Source: CAXBMB01 sp052078155
Lineage (GTDB): Bacteria > Pseudomonadota > Alphaproteobacteria > Kiloniellales > DSM-21159
Direction: 5' to 3'
NCBI GenBank assembly: GCA_052078155.1
Contig: JBQJBP010000002.1
Coordinates: 806,001-870,000 of the forward strand
DNA: 64,000 nt
Numbering within the stretch: the stretch's first letter is position 1; every line of letters begins with the position of its first letter. The notes below the pieces were generated by a model, which ran no database searches, had not been told where the DNA came from, and was given only the letters and a program-made list of their open reading frames with translations. This document shows positions 54,765 through 63,301 of this stretch, piece by piece. The position numbers and the translations under genes were made by a program.

Positions 54765-56354
54765 TTACGTTCTGGGGACGTTGATCCCGGCGGAGATTTC
54801 CTCTTTGCGTTTGGCAACAAAGGCCTGAAGAGACTCGTCAATGGCCGGATCCAGCGGTGGTTGCTGATAGTCTTTGAGCAGCTGTTTCCAGAGCTTGTTG
54901 GCCCGCTGTGCCGTATCGACAGAGCCCTTGTCCCGCCAGTTTTCGAAATTGTCCCAATCGGAAACCAGAGGTTTGTAAAAGGCCGTCTGATAGCGGGCCA
55001 GGGTGTGATCCGTGCCGAAGAAATGTCCGCCGTGGCCGACATCACAGATGGTGTCAAACGCCAGAGAGGCGTCATCAATCTGGGGCGGCTGAAAATAGGC
55101 CGCCATCATCTGCAGCATCTCTGCGTCGATGATCAGCTTTTCGAAGGAAGCTGTCAGGCCTCCTTCCATCCAGCCAGCCGCGTGGTTGAGCAGGTGGGTG
55201 CCGCCCATCAAGGCGCCCCACAGAGCCATCTGGCTTTCGTAGGCGGCCTGGGCATCCACGGCGTTGGCGGCGGTCACATTGCTGGAGCGCAGGGGAAGGC
55301 CGTAGCGCCGGGCCAGTTGCCCGGAGATCTGGGCGGCCTGGGTGTATTCGGGTGTGCCAAAGGCAGGGGAGCCGGTTTTCATGTCCACATTGGTGGTGAA
55401 AGCCCCGTAGACCACCGGAGTCCCCGGGCGCACGGACTGGGCCAGTGCGATGCCGCCCAGTGCCTCGGCGTTCTGCTGGGCCAGTGCGCCAGCCAGGGTA
55501 ACCGGAGACATGGCGCCGGACAGGGTGAAGGGGGTGATCACCACCGGCTGGCCATAGCGGGCCATTTCCATCAGACCCTCGGCCATGGCCTGGTCAATGG
55601 TCAAAGGGGAGTTGGTGTTGATGATGCAGGTAAAGACGGGTTTCTCGATCAGGTCGTCCAACTGACAGCCCAGTGAGAGCGCGGCCATTTCCAGGCCGTC
55701 GCGGGCGCGGTGCTGGCCCAGACCCAGAGGCTGCCAGTTTTTGTCGGTCAGCGTCGCCTGGGCATAGTGCAGGTCCAGATGGCGGCTTTCCAGGGGCAGG
55801 TCCAGCGGCTCAAAGGAGCCACCGCCTTCCTGGTGCAGGATATCCAGGCTCTGGATGACCCGCAGATAGTCGCAGAGTTCCGCATAGGTGCCGGGCCGCC
55901 GTCCTTTATCCAGATCGGACACGAAGGCCGGTCCGCCAACGCTGGAGAAAATGGCGTGATTGCCGCCCAGGGTCAGGTGTTTGTCTGGGTTGCGGGCATG
56001 CAGGCGCGCCTGGTCCGGGGCCTGGGCCACCAGCTGCTCCACAAGCTCCGGAGCCAGGGTCACCAGTTCTTTGTTGTCGTCGACCTCGGCCCCCTGATTT
56101 TTCAGGCTTTGCCGGGCCAGAGGGCAGAGAATGCGCAGACCCACCTGGGACAGGATTTTCAACGAGGTATGGTGCAGCGCCTCCAGCTGATCCTGGCTGA
56201 TGATCTCCAGAGGCGCATAGGGGCGCTGCGGCTGATGCCAGGCAGGCTGAGCGATGCCTGGGGTGCGCGCAGCGGGTTTGCGACGGCCTGCGCGCCCCGA
56301 TTGGCGCCCGGCGGACCGAGGGGATTTGCTGGCTGTCATCGCCTCTTGTTCCAT
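54765..56354 (-). CDS. MttB-superfamily (trimethylamine methyltransferase-like) protein without pyrrolysine
   Basis: A protein of 529 residues of the COG5598 family. The conserved blocks NHAIFSSVGGPAFVSDL, CIINTNSPLTIDQAMAEG and WEGGLTASFEK-like segments are present, and it reads through without an in-frame amber codon, so it belongs to the non-pyrrolysine branch, whose studied members demethylate quaternary amines such as glycine betaine. The N-terminal 45 residues are basic and look disordered. A corrinoid acceptor protein, normally needed as methyl partner, is absent from the window. A palindromic operator lies 33 bases before the start. Confidence 0.88.
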   Translation of the reverse strand: MEQEAMTASKSPRSAGRQSGRAGRRKPAARTPGIAQPAWHQPQRPYAPLEIISQDQLEALHHTSLKILSQVGLRILCPLARQSLKNQGAEVDDNKELVTLAPELVEQLVAQAPDQARLHARNPDKHLTLGGNHAIFSSVGGPAFVSDLDKGRRPGTYAELCDYLRVIQSLDILHQEGGGSFEPLDLPLESRHLDLHYAQATLTDKNWQPLGLGQHRARDGLEMAALSLGCQLDDLIEKPVFTCIINTNSPLTIDQAMAEGLMEMARYGQPVVITPFTLSGAMSPVTLAGALAQQNAEALGGIALAQSVRPGTPVVYGAFTTNVDMKTGSPAFGTPEYTQAAQISGQLARRYGLPLRSSNVTAANAVDAQAAYESQMALWGALMGGTHLLNHAAGWMEGGLTASFEKLIIDAEMLQMMAAYFQPPQIDDASLAFDTICDVGHGGHFFGTDHTLARYQTAFYKPLVSDWDNFENWRDKGSVDTAQRANKLWKQLLKDYQQPPLDPAIDESLQAFVAKRKEEISAGINVPRT

Positions 56355-56386
56355 AGGGCCTGCTCCAGAGATCAGAGAATTCGTTT

Positions 56387-56406
56387 AATTGAACAACTGT
56401 ACAATA
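56387..56406. promoter_or_regulatory. Palindromic operator upstream of the mttB-like gene
   Basis: AATTGAACA-AC-TGTACAAT, matching the site at 52437-52456 in all but the two central bases and the last base. It lies between the divergent mttB-like and solute-binding genes. Confidence 0.65.
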
Positions 56407-56484
56407 GAATTTTGTGACAGGCTTTTCAAGAGGGTTCATACTGGGCCGGTGCAAATTCCTGCTGGGAATTGCAATAAAACTGTT

Positions 56485-56504
56485 TACTTTACATTTGTTC
56501 AATT
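56485..56504. promoter_or_regulatory. Third copy of the palindromic operator, before the solute-binding gene
   Basis: ACTTTACA-TT-TGTTCAAT: the right half is exact (in the reverse orientation of the site at 52437), the left half has two changes. It lies about 120 bases before the start of the solute-binding gene and 80 bases from the second site. Confidence 0.5.
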
Positions 56505-56620
56505 GCCTAATTGGGCAGGGAGAGAGAGTCTGGATTGCCCGCCGCGGCCGGATGATTTTCTCTCTGGAAAAACAAACAAAGATCCAAGCACCGAAACAGG
56601 GACAGACAGAGAGGCTTACA

Positions 56621-58201
56621 ATGGATAAGAAAGAGCTGAATCATTGGCTCCAGTCGGGACGCATTTCCCGGCGGGACTTCATGCTGGGCGCCGCCGCGCT
56701 TGGCTTTTCCGCTACCTGGGCAGGCAAGGCCATGGATGCCCATGCCGCCACGCCCAAAAAAGGCGGAACTTTCCGGTATGCGACCGCAGGGGCGGCTTCT
56801 ACCGACAGCCTGGACCCGGCGACTTTCCTGGACACCTATCCCTCCATGGTCAGCTACCAGATCAGCAACTGCCTGGTAGAGCTGGATGCTGACAACAATG
56901 CCGTGGGCGAACTGGCAGAGAGCATCGAACCCGATGCCACAGCCACTGTCTGGCGCATCAAGCTGCGCAAAGGCGTGGAATTCCACAACGGCAAGACCCT
57001 GGATGCTGATGACGTTATCTACTCACTGCAGCATCACCTGGGCGAAAAAACAGAATCTGCCGCCAAGTCCATCGTGGCGCAGATCAAGGAAATGAAAGCT
57101 GACGGCAAGAACGAGGTGATTTTCACCCTGAGCGAAGCCAATGCTGACTTGCCTTACTTCCTCTCTGACTACCACCTGCCCATCTTCCCTGCCGGCACCA
57201 CCGATTTCAGCAAGGGCATCGGCACCGGCGGTTACATCCTGGAAGAGTTCGAGCCGGGCGTGCGCACTGTGACCCGCCGCAATCCCAACTACTGGAAAGA
57301 AGACCACGCCAACTTCGATGCGGTCATCTCTCTGGCCATCAATGACCCGACCGCCCGTCAGTCCAGCCTGCTGTCCGGTGAAGTTGACGCCATTTCCGAT
57401 CCTTCCCTGAAGACACTGCACTTCATTGAAAAACGCGACGGTGTCCGCCTGATCGAAAACGCGTCCAACACGCATATGACCATGCCGATGCTGGAAAAAA
57501 TCGATCCCATGGGCAACCACGACGTCCAGATGGCCCTGAAGTATGCCATCGACCGTGAGCAGCTGGTTAAAAACATGTTGCGTGGCCACGGCGTGGTGGG
57601 CAACGACACGCCCATCGGTCCGGTGAACAGCTACCGCAACACCGAGATGCCGCAGCGTGCTTACGATCCTGACAAAGCTGCCTACCACTGGAAGAAAGCC
57701 GGCATGGAAGGCAAGTCCGTCGAACTGCATGCCGCAGACCTGGTGCTGGGTCTTGGCCTGGACACTGCCACCACCTATCAGCAGCACGCCAAAGGTGCCG
57801 GCATTGATCTGCAGGTCGTGCGGGCCCCGTCTGATGGCTACTGGTCTGATGTCTGGCTGGCCAAGCCCTGGTGCCAGAGCTACTACAGCGGTCGTCCCAC
57901 TGAGGACATGATGTTCTCACTGGTCTACACCTCTGACGGTTCCTGGAATGAAACCGGCTGGGCCAACAAGCAGTTTGATCAGCTGGTCAAGGATGCCCGT
58001 GGTGAGCTGGACACCAACAAGCGTCGTCAGCTCTACCATGACGCCCAGGCCCTGTGTAACGAAGACTGCTCCACCGTCATTCCCTTCTTCCTCAATGACA
58101 TCCTGGCTGTCAGCGACAAGGTTCAGACCAAAGCCAAAGTTGCTGCCAACTACACCCTGGATGGCATGCGGGCACCGGAACGCTGGTGGTTCAACGGTTA
58201 A
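56621..58201 (+). CDS. ABC transporter solute-binding protein (family 5, Tat-exported)
   Basis: A solute-binding protein of 526 residues of the oligopeptide/dipeptide (family 5) type. The start at 56621 is preceded by AGAGAGG; the frame is open further up to 56414 but those residues are not of the family. The Tat signal has SRRDFM with the twin Arg at residues 17-18 and a hydrophobic stretch up to about residue 43. The body has YSLQHH and KFHNGKTLDADDVIYSL-type elements of the family (here VEFHNGKTLDADDVIYSL). No permease or ATPase gene follows in the window, so it is either an orphan or uses proteins encoded elsewhere. It shares its promoter region with mttB-like. Confidence 0.9.
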   Translation: MDKKELNHWLQSGRISRRDFMLGAAALGFSATWAGKAMDAHAATPKKGGTFRYATAGAASTDSLDPATFLDTYPSMVSYQISNCLVELDADNNAVGELAESIEPDATATVWRIKLRKGVEFHNGKTLDADDVIYSLQHHLGEKTESAAKSIVAQIKEMKADGKNEVIFTLSEANADLPYFLSDYHLPIFPAGTTDFSKGIGTGGYILEEFEPGVRTVTRRNPNYWKEDHANFDAVISLAINDPTARQSSLLSGEVDAISDPSLKTLHFIEKRDGVRLIENASNTHMTMPMLEKIDPMGNHDVQMALKYAIDREQLVKNMLRGHGVVGNDTPIGPVNSYRNTEMPQRAYDPDKAAYHWKKAGMEGKSVELHAADLVLGLGLDTATTYQQHAKGAGIDLQVVRAPSDGYWSDVWLAKPWCQSYYSGRPTEDMMFSLVYTSDGSWNETGWANKQFDQLVKDARGELDTNKRRQLYHDAQALCNEDCSTVIPFFLNDILAVSDKVQTKAKVAANYTLDGMRAPERWWFNG

Positions 58202-58239
58202 GAACAGCCGCTGTTTCGGCAGCAGTTTGTTAAACAAGG

Positions 58240-58273
58240 AAGGCCGGAGCGGAACATCCGCTCCGGCCTTTCT
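58240..58273 (+). terminator. Rho-independent terminator after the solute-binding gene
   Basis: AAGGCCGGAGCGGA and TCCGCTCCGGCCTTT pair nearly perfectly over a very short loop, followed by a T-rich tract. Confidence 0.85.
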
Positions 58274-58388
58274 CTGTTCAAACAGATGTCACACCAGCAT
58301 ACCTGGGATCCCTCTGTGAACGCCCTTCACCTGCAAAGTGATTCCGGCTGGAACCTGCCAGACTCTGGACCTCGGACAGCAGCGCCGC

Positions 58389-60188
58389 TCACTTGGCGGG
58401 TACCTCCTGCAGGCGTTTGGCGGGCAGACCGTCGATTGAGATCTGGTTTGTGACAACAGGCAAAGCAGCAAGGGCTGTTGACTGGTCAGGGTAGATCAAA
58501 GGGAAGAGAAGGCGCTGATAGGCAACGGCGCGCGGCGTGTCTTCGTTCCGCCAGTGTTGCTTGCAGTAGATGTGGTCCAGCCGCGGGGCACCCAGCGCAT
58601 GCGCCTGGCTGTAGGTGTCACTCAGGAAGGCCGACATCTTTGGGCTGGTTGGGGCATCGGTAAGAGGGCGTCCGACTGCACTTCTGACCCAGGTGCTGTC
58701 CTGCCAACTGCGGTACGCAGCTTTTTCTCCGATTGCTACGATCAGCCAGTTGCCTTCAAACCGGCGAAAGACCATTAGGTGATCCCAAATTGGAAGCTGC
58801 ATCAGTTTATCCGACCGTCCAGCCGTCGACACCCATTGTAGCAATCCCTGTTGCAGCAGCTGGGGTGCCTGCGTCCATAGCCGGTTCAAAGGGTGGCGCT
58901 GGCTGCGATAGTCCAGCCCGTGCCTGTCCTGTAAGCTACTGCTCTGAAGCCTGTCTCCGGAACCAGCGGTGCTCTGATCCCCCCGCAACCAGGCAGAAAA
59001 GCCCTGCAGCAGAGACTGACTTTCGCGCAGGCAGTCCTCGCCCTGTTCTGTCAGGCGGTAGCGCTGGCCCTTGAGGGTCAACAGCGGGGCCTTCTTTATC
59101 TCTTCCAGAGTGCGGATATGACGGCGAATTGTCTGTCTGGTAACGCCCAGTTCTTCTACGGATTCTGGCAGGCTCAGACGCTCCCCCAGAGAGACGAACG
59201 ATCTGAGGATCTCATAGAGCAGCGGTGGCAGGGATCCGGTTTTGGTCCAGGCGGAGTTCGACGGGGGGGCTGCCTGTTTCGACGCGCTGGCTTGACTGCC
59301 TGTTGCAATGCTCCAATTGGCGCAGTCCGGGGCGACAGAGGCCGATGCCTGGGCCAGCTTCATGCGTTGCAGGGGCGGCAAGCCGGAGATATCCACCTTG
59401 TCACTTGCCAGAGACAGGATGGCGATTGCCGGCTGGCCATTGGGGAACCGGCAGGCCATCAGCAATCGCTGGTAAGACAGAAATTTACTGGGATGATCTA
59501 TGCCTTTGGGCACCCGGCGCACCACGTGGTCATAGCGCACGGATCCGGCTGACAATGTCTGTCTGTAGGCCTGGGTGACGGCCGCTGCCGAATAACGGTG
59601 CAGCGGATCATCAGTGACGGATAAGCCAATGGCACTGCGGGCAAAGTCCCTGCCTACAAAGCGGGCATAGGCAGAGTCCTCGCCGATGGACACACAGACC
59701 CAGTTCTGTTCCTGCGGTCGGTAGACCACCAGATGGGGGCGAAGTCTGTCGAAGGCATCTGCACCCAGCCAGCCCTGTGCTTCCGTCCAGGCGGACAGGC
59801 CCTCTTGCAAGAGAACTTCGCCCGTGGTCCAGAGCGTTTCGAGGGGCTGTTGCTGCGAAAAAAATGCATCCCCCTGATGGGAGCTTTGTTCAGTCCTCGA
59901 AAGGCTGGGGCGGCCCGGTGTCTGATTGCTTATCCAATGATCCAGCAGGACCAGCAGTTCCTGCGCGTTTCGATGTGCCCCCTGACCTGCAGCCGTAAGC
60001 TGGTAGCGGCGGTTTATGAGCGTGAGAAGTTTGACGCCACGCGCATTTTCCAGGGCCTGGATGTAACGTCGGACAGTTTGCCGGGTAATGCCCAGGTGTT
60101 TGACTGTTTCAGTCAAGCTGCAGGTGTGGCCCAGGACCACAAAGGCCTGCAGCTTTTCGCAAAGAAGGGCTGTGGAGTTTTCAGACAA
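58389..60188 (-). CDS. Internally duplicated helix-turn-helix regulator
   Basis: A protein of 599 residues from a TTG start with AGGCGGG before it. It is made of two similar halves of about 300 residues. Each begins with a LysR-like helix-turn-helix (LGITRQTVRRYIQALE near residues 30-45 and LGVTRQTIRRHIRTLE near 350-365), then a Q-rich linker, then a sensor-like region (VVYRPQEQNWVCVSIGEDSAY and MVFRRFEGNWLIVAIGEKAAY). The equal motifs show an internal duplication and fusion, so one chain would carry two DNA-binding heads. No named family fits exactly. It converges on the solute-binding gene. Confidence 0.78.
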   Translation of the reverse strand: MSENSTALLCEKLQAFVVLGHTCSLTETVKHLGITRQTVRRYIQALENARGVKLLTLINRRYQLTAAGQGAHRNAQELLVLLDHWISNQTPGRPSLSRTEQSSHQGDAFFSQQQPLETLWTTGEVLLQEGLSAWTEAQGWLGADAFDRLRPHLVVYRPQEQNWVCVSIGEDSAYARFVGRDFARSAIGLSVTDDPLHRYSAAAVTQAYRQTLSAGSVRYDHVVRRVPKGIDHPSKFLSYQRLLMACRFPNGQPAIAILSLASDKVDISGLPPLQRMKLAQASASVAPDCANWSIATGSQASASKQAAPPSNSAWTKTGSLPPLLYEILRSFVSLGERLSLPESVEELGVTRQTIRRHIRTLEEIKKAPLLTLKGQRYRLTEQGEDCLRESQSLLQGFSAWLRGDQSTAGSGDRLQSSSLQDRHGLDYRSQRHPLNRLWTQAPQLLQQGLLQWVSTAGRSDKLMQLPIWDHLMVFRRFEGNWLIVAIGEKAAYRSWQDSTWVRSAVGRPLTDAPTSPKMSAFLSDTYSQAHALGAPRLDHIYCKQHWRNEDTPRAVAYQRLLFPLIYPDQSTALAALPVVTNQISIDGLPAKRLQEVPAK

Positions 60189-60392
60189 CAGTTACACCCG
60201 CCTTTTGAGCAGTTTGATCCCTCGTTCTGACCGAAGGCGCAGCAGTGGTTGCACCAATGGATGATTTGTTTTCCCGGCTGGGTAAAAATTTATAACACGA
60301 GGGTGCAAAGGGAGATAATTGATTTTTGAAACAGAGAGTTAGACAATTTTGATAGAAAGTTTACATATAAATACAACCAGGGGATATTCTCA

Positions 60393-60734
60393 ATGGCTCA
60401 CCCAATTGATGAAACCGTCGGTGCGAAAGTATGCGAACTGCGCCAGTTGAACGGCTTTTCTCAGGCGGCATTGGCAGAAAAACTCGGAATATCCTTTCAA
60501 CAGGTGCAGAAGTACGAAAAAGGGGCCAACCGCATCTCGGCAAGCAAACTCTATGAGATCTCGCAGGTGCTGGATGTCCCGGTAGAAGTTTTCTTTGAAG
60601 ATGCCCGCCGTCAGGATGAAGATTCTCACGGGGTTGACCGACGCGCCCTTCGCCTGGCAGCTAAATTCTCCCGCATTCGCAATCCGGAAGTAAAAGACTG
60701 TCTCTATCAGCTGATCAGCAGCGCAGCGGCCTGA
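60393..60734 (+). CDS. XRE-family helix-turn-helix regulator
   Basis: A regulator of 113 residues. The helix-turn-helix (LAEKLGISFQQVQKYEKGANRIS) is at about residues 28-50, of the Cro/CI type. A short helical C-terminal part follows. It is divergent from the duplicated regulator, with about 200 AT-rich bases between. Small XRE proteins with this same pattern (VGAKVCELRQLNGFSQ) are common in Rhodospirillales. Target unknown. Confidence 0.85.
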   Translation: MAHPIDETVGAKVCELRQLNGFSQAALAEKLGISFQQVQKYEKGANRISASKLYEISQVLDVPVEVFFEDARRQDEDSHGVDRRALRLAAKFSRIRNPEVKDCLYQLISSAAA

Positions 60735-60775
60735 GGGCACGCCATTAAGAGACGATCAGCTACCCCGGGTTAAGG

Positions 60776-61612
60776 TCAGCGCAGCTTTTCAATCAACCAG
60801 GCTTGTCTGTCCTGCCGAGCCTCGGGAACGTCCAGGTCATGACGGGCGTCGTACCAACGGGTTTCTTTGGGCTCGCTGGTTGCATCCCGATACAATCTGG
60901 CAGATTTTTCTGAAACATAGGCGTCTTTGCTGGCGAATTGCAGCAGAACCGGCGCCGGAGCGGCATAAGGCAGATAGTGAAAGGCATTGAGCCGGCCGTC
61001 GCCCTCTTCCTTCGCCCATTTGAAGTAATCCGGTGTGCCCGCCATGAGAATCAGCGTGGCGAAGCGCCGCTCCACCCCCGCAAGAATCCCGCCGGTGGTC
61101 GCCCCCCAGCTGTGGCCCACATAGGCCAGACGATTCCCGTCGATGCCCGGGCGCTGGCTGAGCAGATCCACGGCCTGTTGCACCCGCACCACCGTGTCGA
61201 TAAAGCGCTGGGCGCTGTCTTTATAGGGGGAGGTGATGAGCAAAGAGGCGATCCTGTGCTCTGCCAGAGTTATTGCTTCCTCCAGGAACTGGCTGCGATT
61301 GCCGAATCCCCAATGCAAAAACACCACCGCCGGATGGGGTCCGGAGCCTGTCGGCTCCACCAGATAGGCTGACACCGGGGTTTCGCCGGCCAGGCCGTAC
61401 TGCAGATCGAAAAGCCGGTAGGCCTCGCCGCTCTCCTGCTCCATCAGCTCTGATTTGACCTGCAGGGGGGCCGTCTTGTCATAGCGGTAGAGGTTGCGCA
61501 GCTCCTGAATGTCCGGTGATCCGGCAGAGGCCATGTCGACCTGCAGCCAGAGCGTGACCAGCAGCGCCAGACAGGTAAAACAGGATCGGTGAGGTCGCCG
61601 TCGAATGTGCAT
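60776..61612 (-). CDS. Exported alpha/beta hydrolase (dienelactone hydrolase-like)
   Basis: A protein of 278 residues with an N-terminal signal peptide (SCFTCLALLVTLWLQV, cleavage near residue 30). The nucleophile elbow GHSWG is at about residues 167-171. The fold order (VFLHWGFGNRSQFLEEAITLAEHRI before the elbow, then an acidic residue and His near DLDVPEAR) fits dienelactone hydrolase/prolyl oligopeptidase-type hydrolases. Substrate unknown. It ends just after the XRE gene's end, tail to tail. Confidence 0.8.
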   Translation of the reverse strand: MHIRRRPHRSCFTCLALLVTLWLQVDMASAGSPDIQELRNLYRYDKTAPLQVKSELMEQESGEAYRLFDLQYGLAGETPVSAYLVEPTGSGPHPAVVFLHWGFGNRSQFLEEAITLAEHRIASLLITSPYKDSAQRFIDTVVRVQQAVDLLSQRPGIDGNRLAYVGHSWGATTGGILAGVERRFATLILMAGTPDYFKWAKEEGDGRLNAFHYLPYAAPAPVLLQFASKDAYVSEKSARLYRDATSEPKETRWYDARHDLDVPEARQDRQAWLIEKLR

Positions 61613-62048
61613 CAGCTCTGTCTCTGTGTATCTCTTCCGCCGGTCAGCTTACCCCAGAGCCGAACCAGTCGACGGGGATTTTCTGCGTGACCGCAGGTAA
61701 AGTGTGAAGCTCTTTTCAATGGAGTCGAGGAGGGGGCGAGGATGATCCCGGTTTCGTTGTCTCCATTAAGTACCAAGCACCAAACTCCAGCCATCAGCTA
61801 GCACGCGTCTGGCATTTCCAGCCAATTTGCTTCTGCTTCGGGGTGTGATCTGCTGAAGGTAAAGGAGATCTGCTGTCTCTTTCGGCCCCTGTCTTGCGCC
61901 GTGCTCAAGCGCCCTTTTGCGCCGCAGGGTGAAGTCTTGTTCCGATCTGCGACCAGTTACCCCTGCACCCATGGCAGCCCCTCTGCTAAAAAGAACTCAA
62001 ATGAAAATCAGCTGAACAAGCAAAAAGAACAGGAATGGAAACGGGCCG
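61613..62048. other. Intergenic region before the alcohol dehydrogenase gene
   Basis: About 435 bases without a credible gene. GTGTGAAGCTCTTTTCAA at 61702 resembles the centre of the dispersed element (GCGTGAAACTCTTTTCA in copy B), so this may be a further decayed copy. No clear promoter boxes are visible. Confidence 0.4.
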
Positions 62049-63203
62049 ATGACGTCATTTACCTTTGAAACCACCCCTCGGCTGCTGTGTGAGATCGGCG
62101 GTGCCAGCCAGTTGGGCCGTCTAGCCGCTGAACTGGGGATGACGAAAGCACTGCTTGTAACGGACAAAGGCCTGATCGCGGCGGGTTTGCTGGACGGCCC
62201 TCAGGCCGTTCTGGCTGAAGCGGGTGTCGAGGTGGAACTGTTTCAGGACGTTCAGGCGGACCCGCCCGAAGCCTCCGTTGAAGCGGCCATTGCTTCTGCC
62301 CGTGCGGCCGGTGTCGACGGGGTGATCGGGCTTGGTGGTGGCTCCTCAATGGATACAGCCAAGCTGGCGGCTTTGCTCTGCGGTCAGAACCAGCCCTTGC
62401 CGGAAATCTATGGCATCGGCCTGGCAAAGGGGCCCCGGTTGCCGTTGATCCAGGTGCCGACCACAGCCGGAACCGGTTCTGAAGTCACCCCCATTTCCAT
62501 TGTCACCACCCCCAGCCATGAGAAGAAGGGAGTGGTCAGCCCGCTGCTCTATCCCGATCTGGCTTTGTTGGATGCGGAGCTAACGGTAGGACTGCCAGCC
62601 CCGGTGACGGCCGCCACGGGCATTGATGCCATGGTGCACGCCATTGAGGCCTATACCACCAAGCTGAAGAAGAACCCCATTTCTGATGGGCTGGCGGTGA
62701 AGGCCCTGCAGCTGCTGGCGCACAACATGGACCGGGTCATTGAAGATGGGACGGATCTGCAGGCCCGCAGCGACATGCTGCTTGGTTCCTGCCTTGCCGG
62801 CATGTCCTTTGCCAACGCCCCCTGCGCGGCGGTTCATGCGCTGGCCTATCCGCTGGGTGGCCATTTCCATGTGCCCCACGGATTGAGCAATGCACTGGTC
62901 CTTTCCCCGGTGCTGGAGTTCAACAGCCCCAGCGCGGAAAAACTCTATGGGGAGCTGGCCACGGTGGTGCTGCCTGGCGAGACCTTCGCCGATGACAAAG
63001 AGGCCTGCCAGGCCTTCACCCGTTTCATGTCGGACATGGTCAAACGCATGCCCTTTGCCCAGAGCCTGCGGGAAGTGGGGGTCAAGGAAGATGATCTGGA
63101 GATGATGGCAACCGACGCCATGAAGATCGACCGGTTGCTGATGAACAATCCGCGGGAAATGACCCACGCGGCCGCGCGGGACATCTATCACTCGGTTCTT
63201 TGA
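62049..63203 (+). CDS. Iron-containing alcohol dehydrogenase
   Basis: A group III alcohol dehydrogenase of 384 residues. The nucleotide motif GGGSSMDTAK is at residues 98-107, and the metal-binding histidines are in the run AVHALAYPLGGHFHVPHGLS near residues 258-277. The C-terminal part MATDAMKIDRLLMNNPREMT is of the family. It is followed 98 bases later by an acyl-CoA synthetase gene on the same strand, so the two may be co-transcribed, for example in alcohol or aldehyde oxidation to a CoA thioester. Confidence 0.9.
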   Translation: MTSFTFETTPRLLCEIGGASQLGRLAAELGMTKALLVTDKGLIAAGLLDGPQAVLAEAGVEVELFQDVQADPPEASVEAAIASARAAGVDGVIGLGGGSSMDTAKLAALLCGQNQPLPEIYGIGLAKGPRLPLIQVPTTAGTGSEVTPISIVTTPSHEKKGVVSPLLYPDLALLDAELTVGLPAPVTAATGIDAMVHAIEAYTTKLKKNPISDGLAVKALQLLAHNMDRVIEDGTDLQARSDMLLGSCLAGMSFANAPCAAVHALAYPLGGHFHVPHGLSNALVLSPVLEFNSPSAEKLYGELATVVLPGETFADDKEACQAFTRFMSDMVKRMPFAQSLREVGVKEDDLEMMATDAMKIDRLLMNNPREMTHAAARDIYHSVL

Positions 63204-63301
63204 TCTGGCGATGCGGGAGCCGTGTCGGCTCCTTGCTCCCCGGCTTCCCCCGCCTTTCTTCACGTTTCTTCCTGTAGAATTCTCAGAAAGCTCTTTTGTC
63301 T

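Noticed and set aside
54765..56354. Possible pyrrolysine codon in the MttB-like gene
   Set aside because: The frame is open without an in-frame amber codon over the full 529 residues, so it is a non-pyrrolysine member.
63216..63232. Hairpin GGAGCC/GGCTCC after the alcohol dehydrogenase gene
   Set aside because: No T run follows, and the acyl-CoA synthetase gene is close, so I do not call a terminator.
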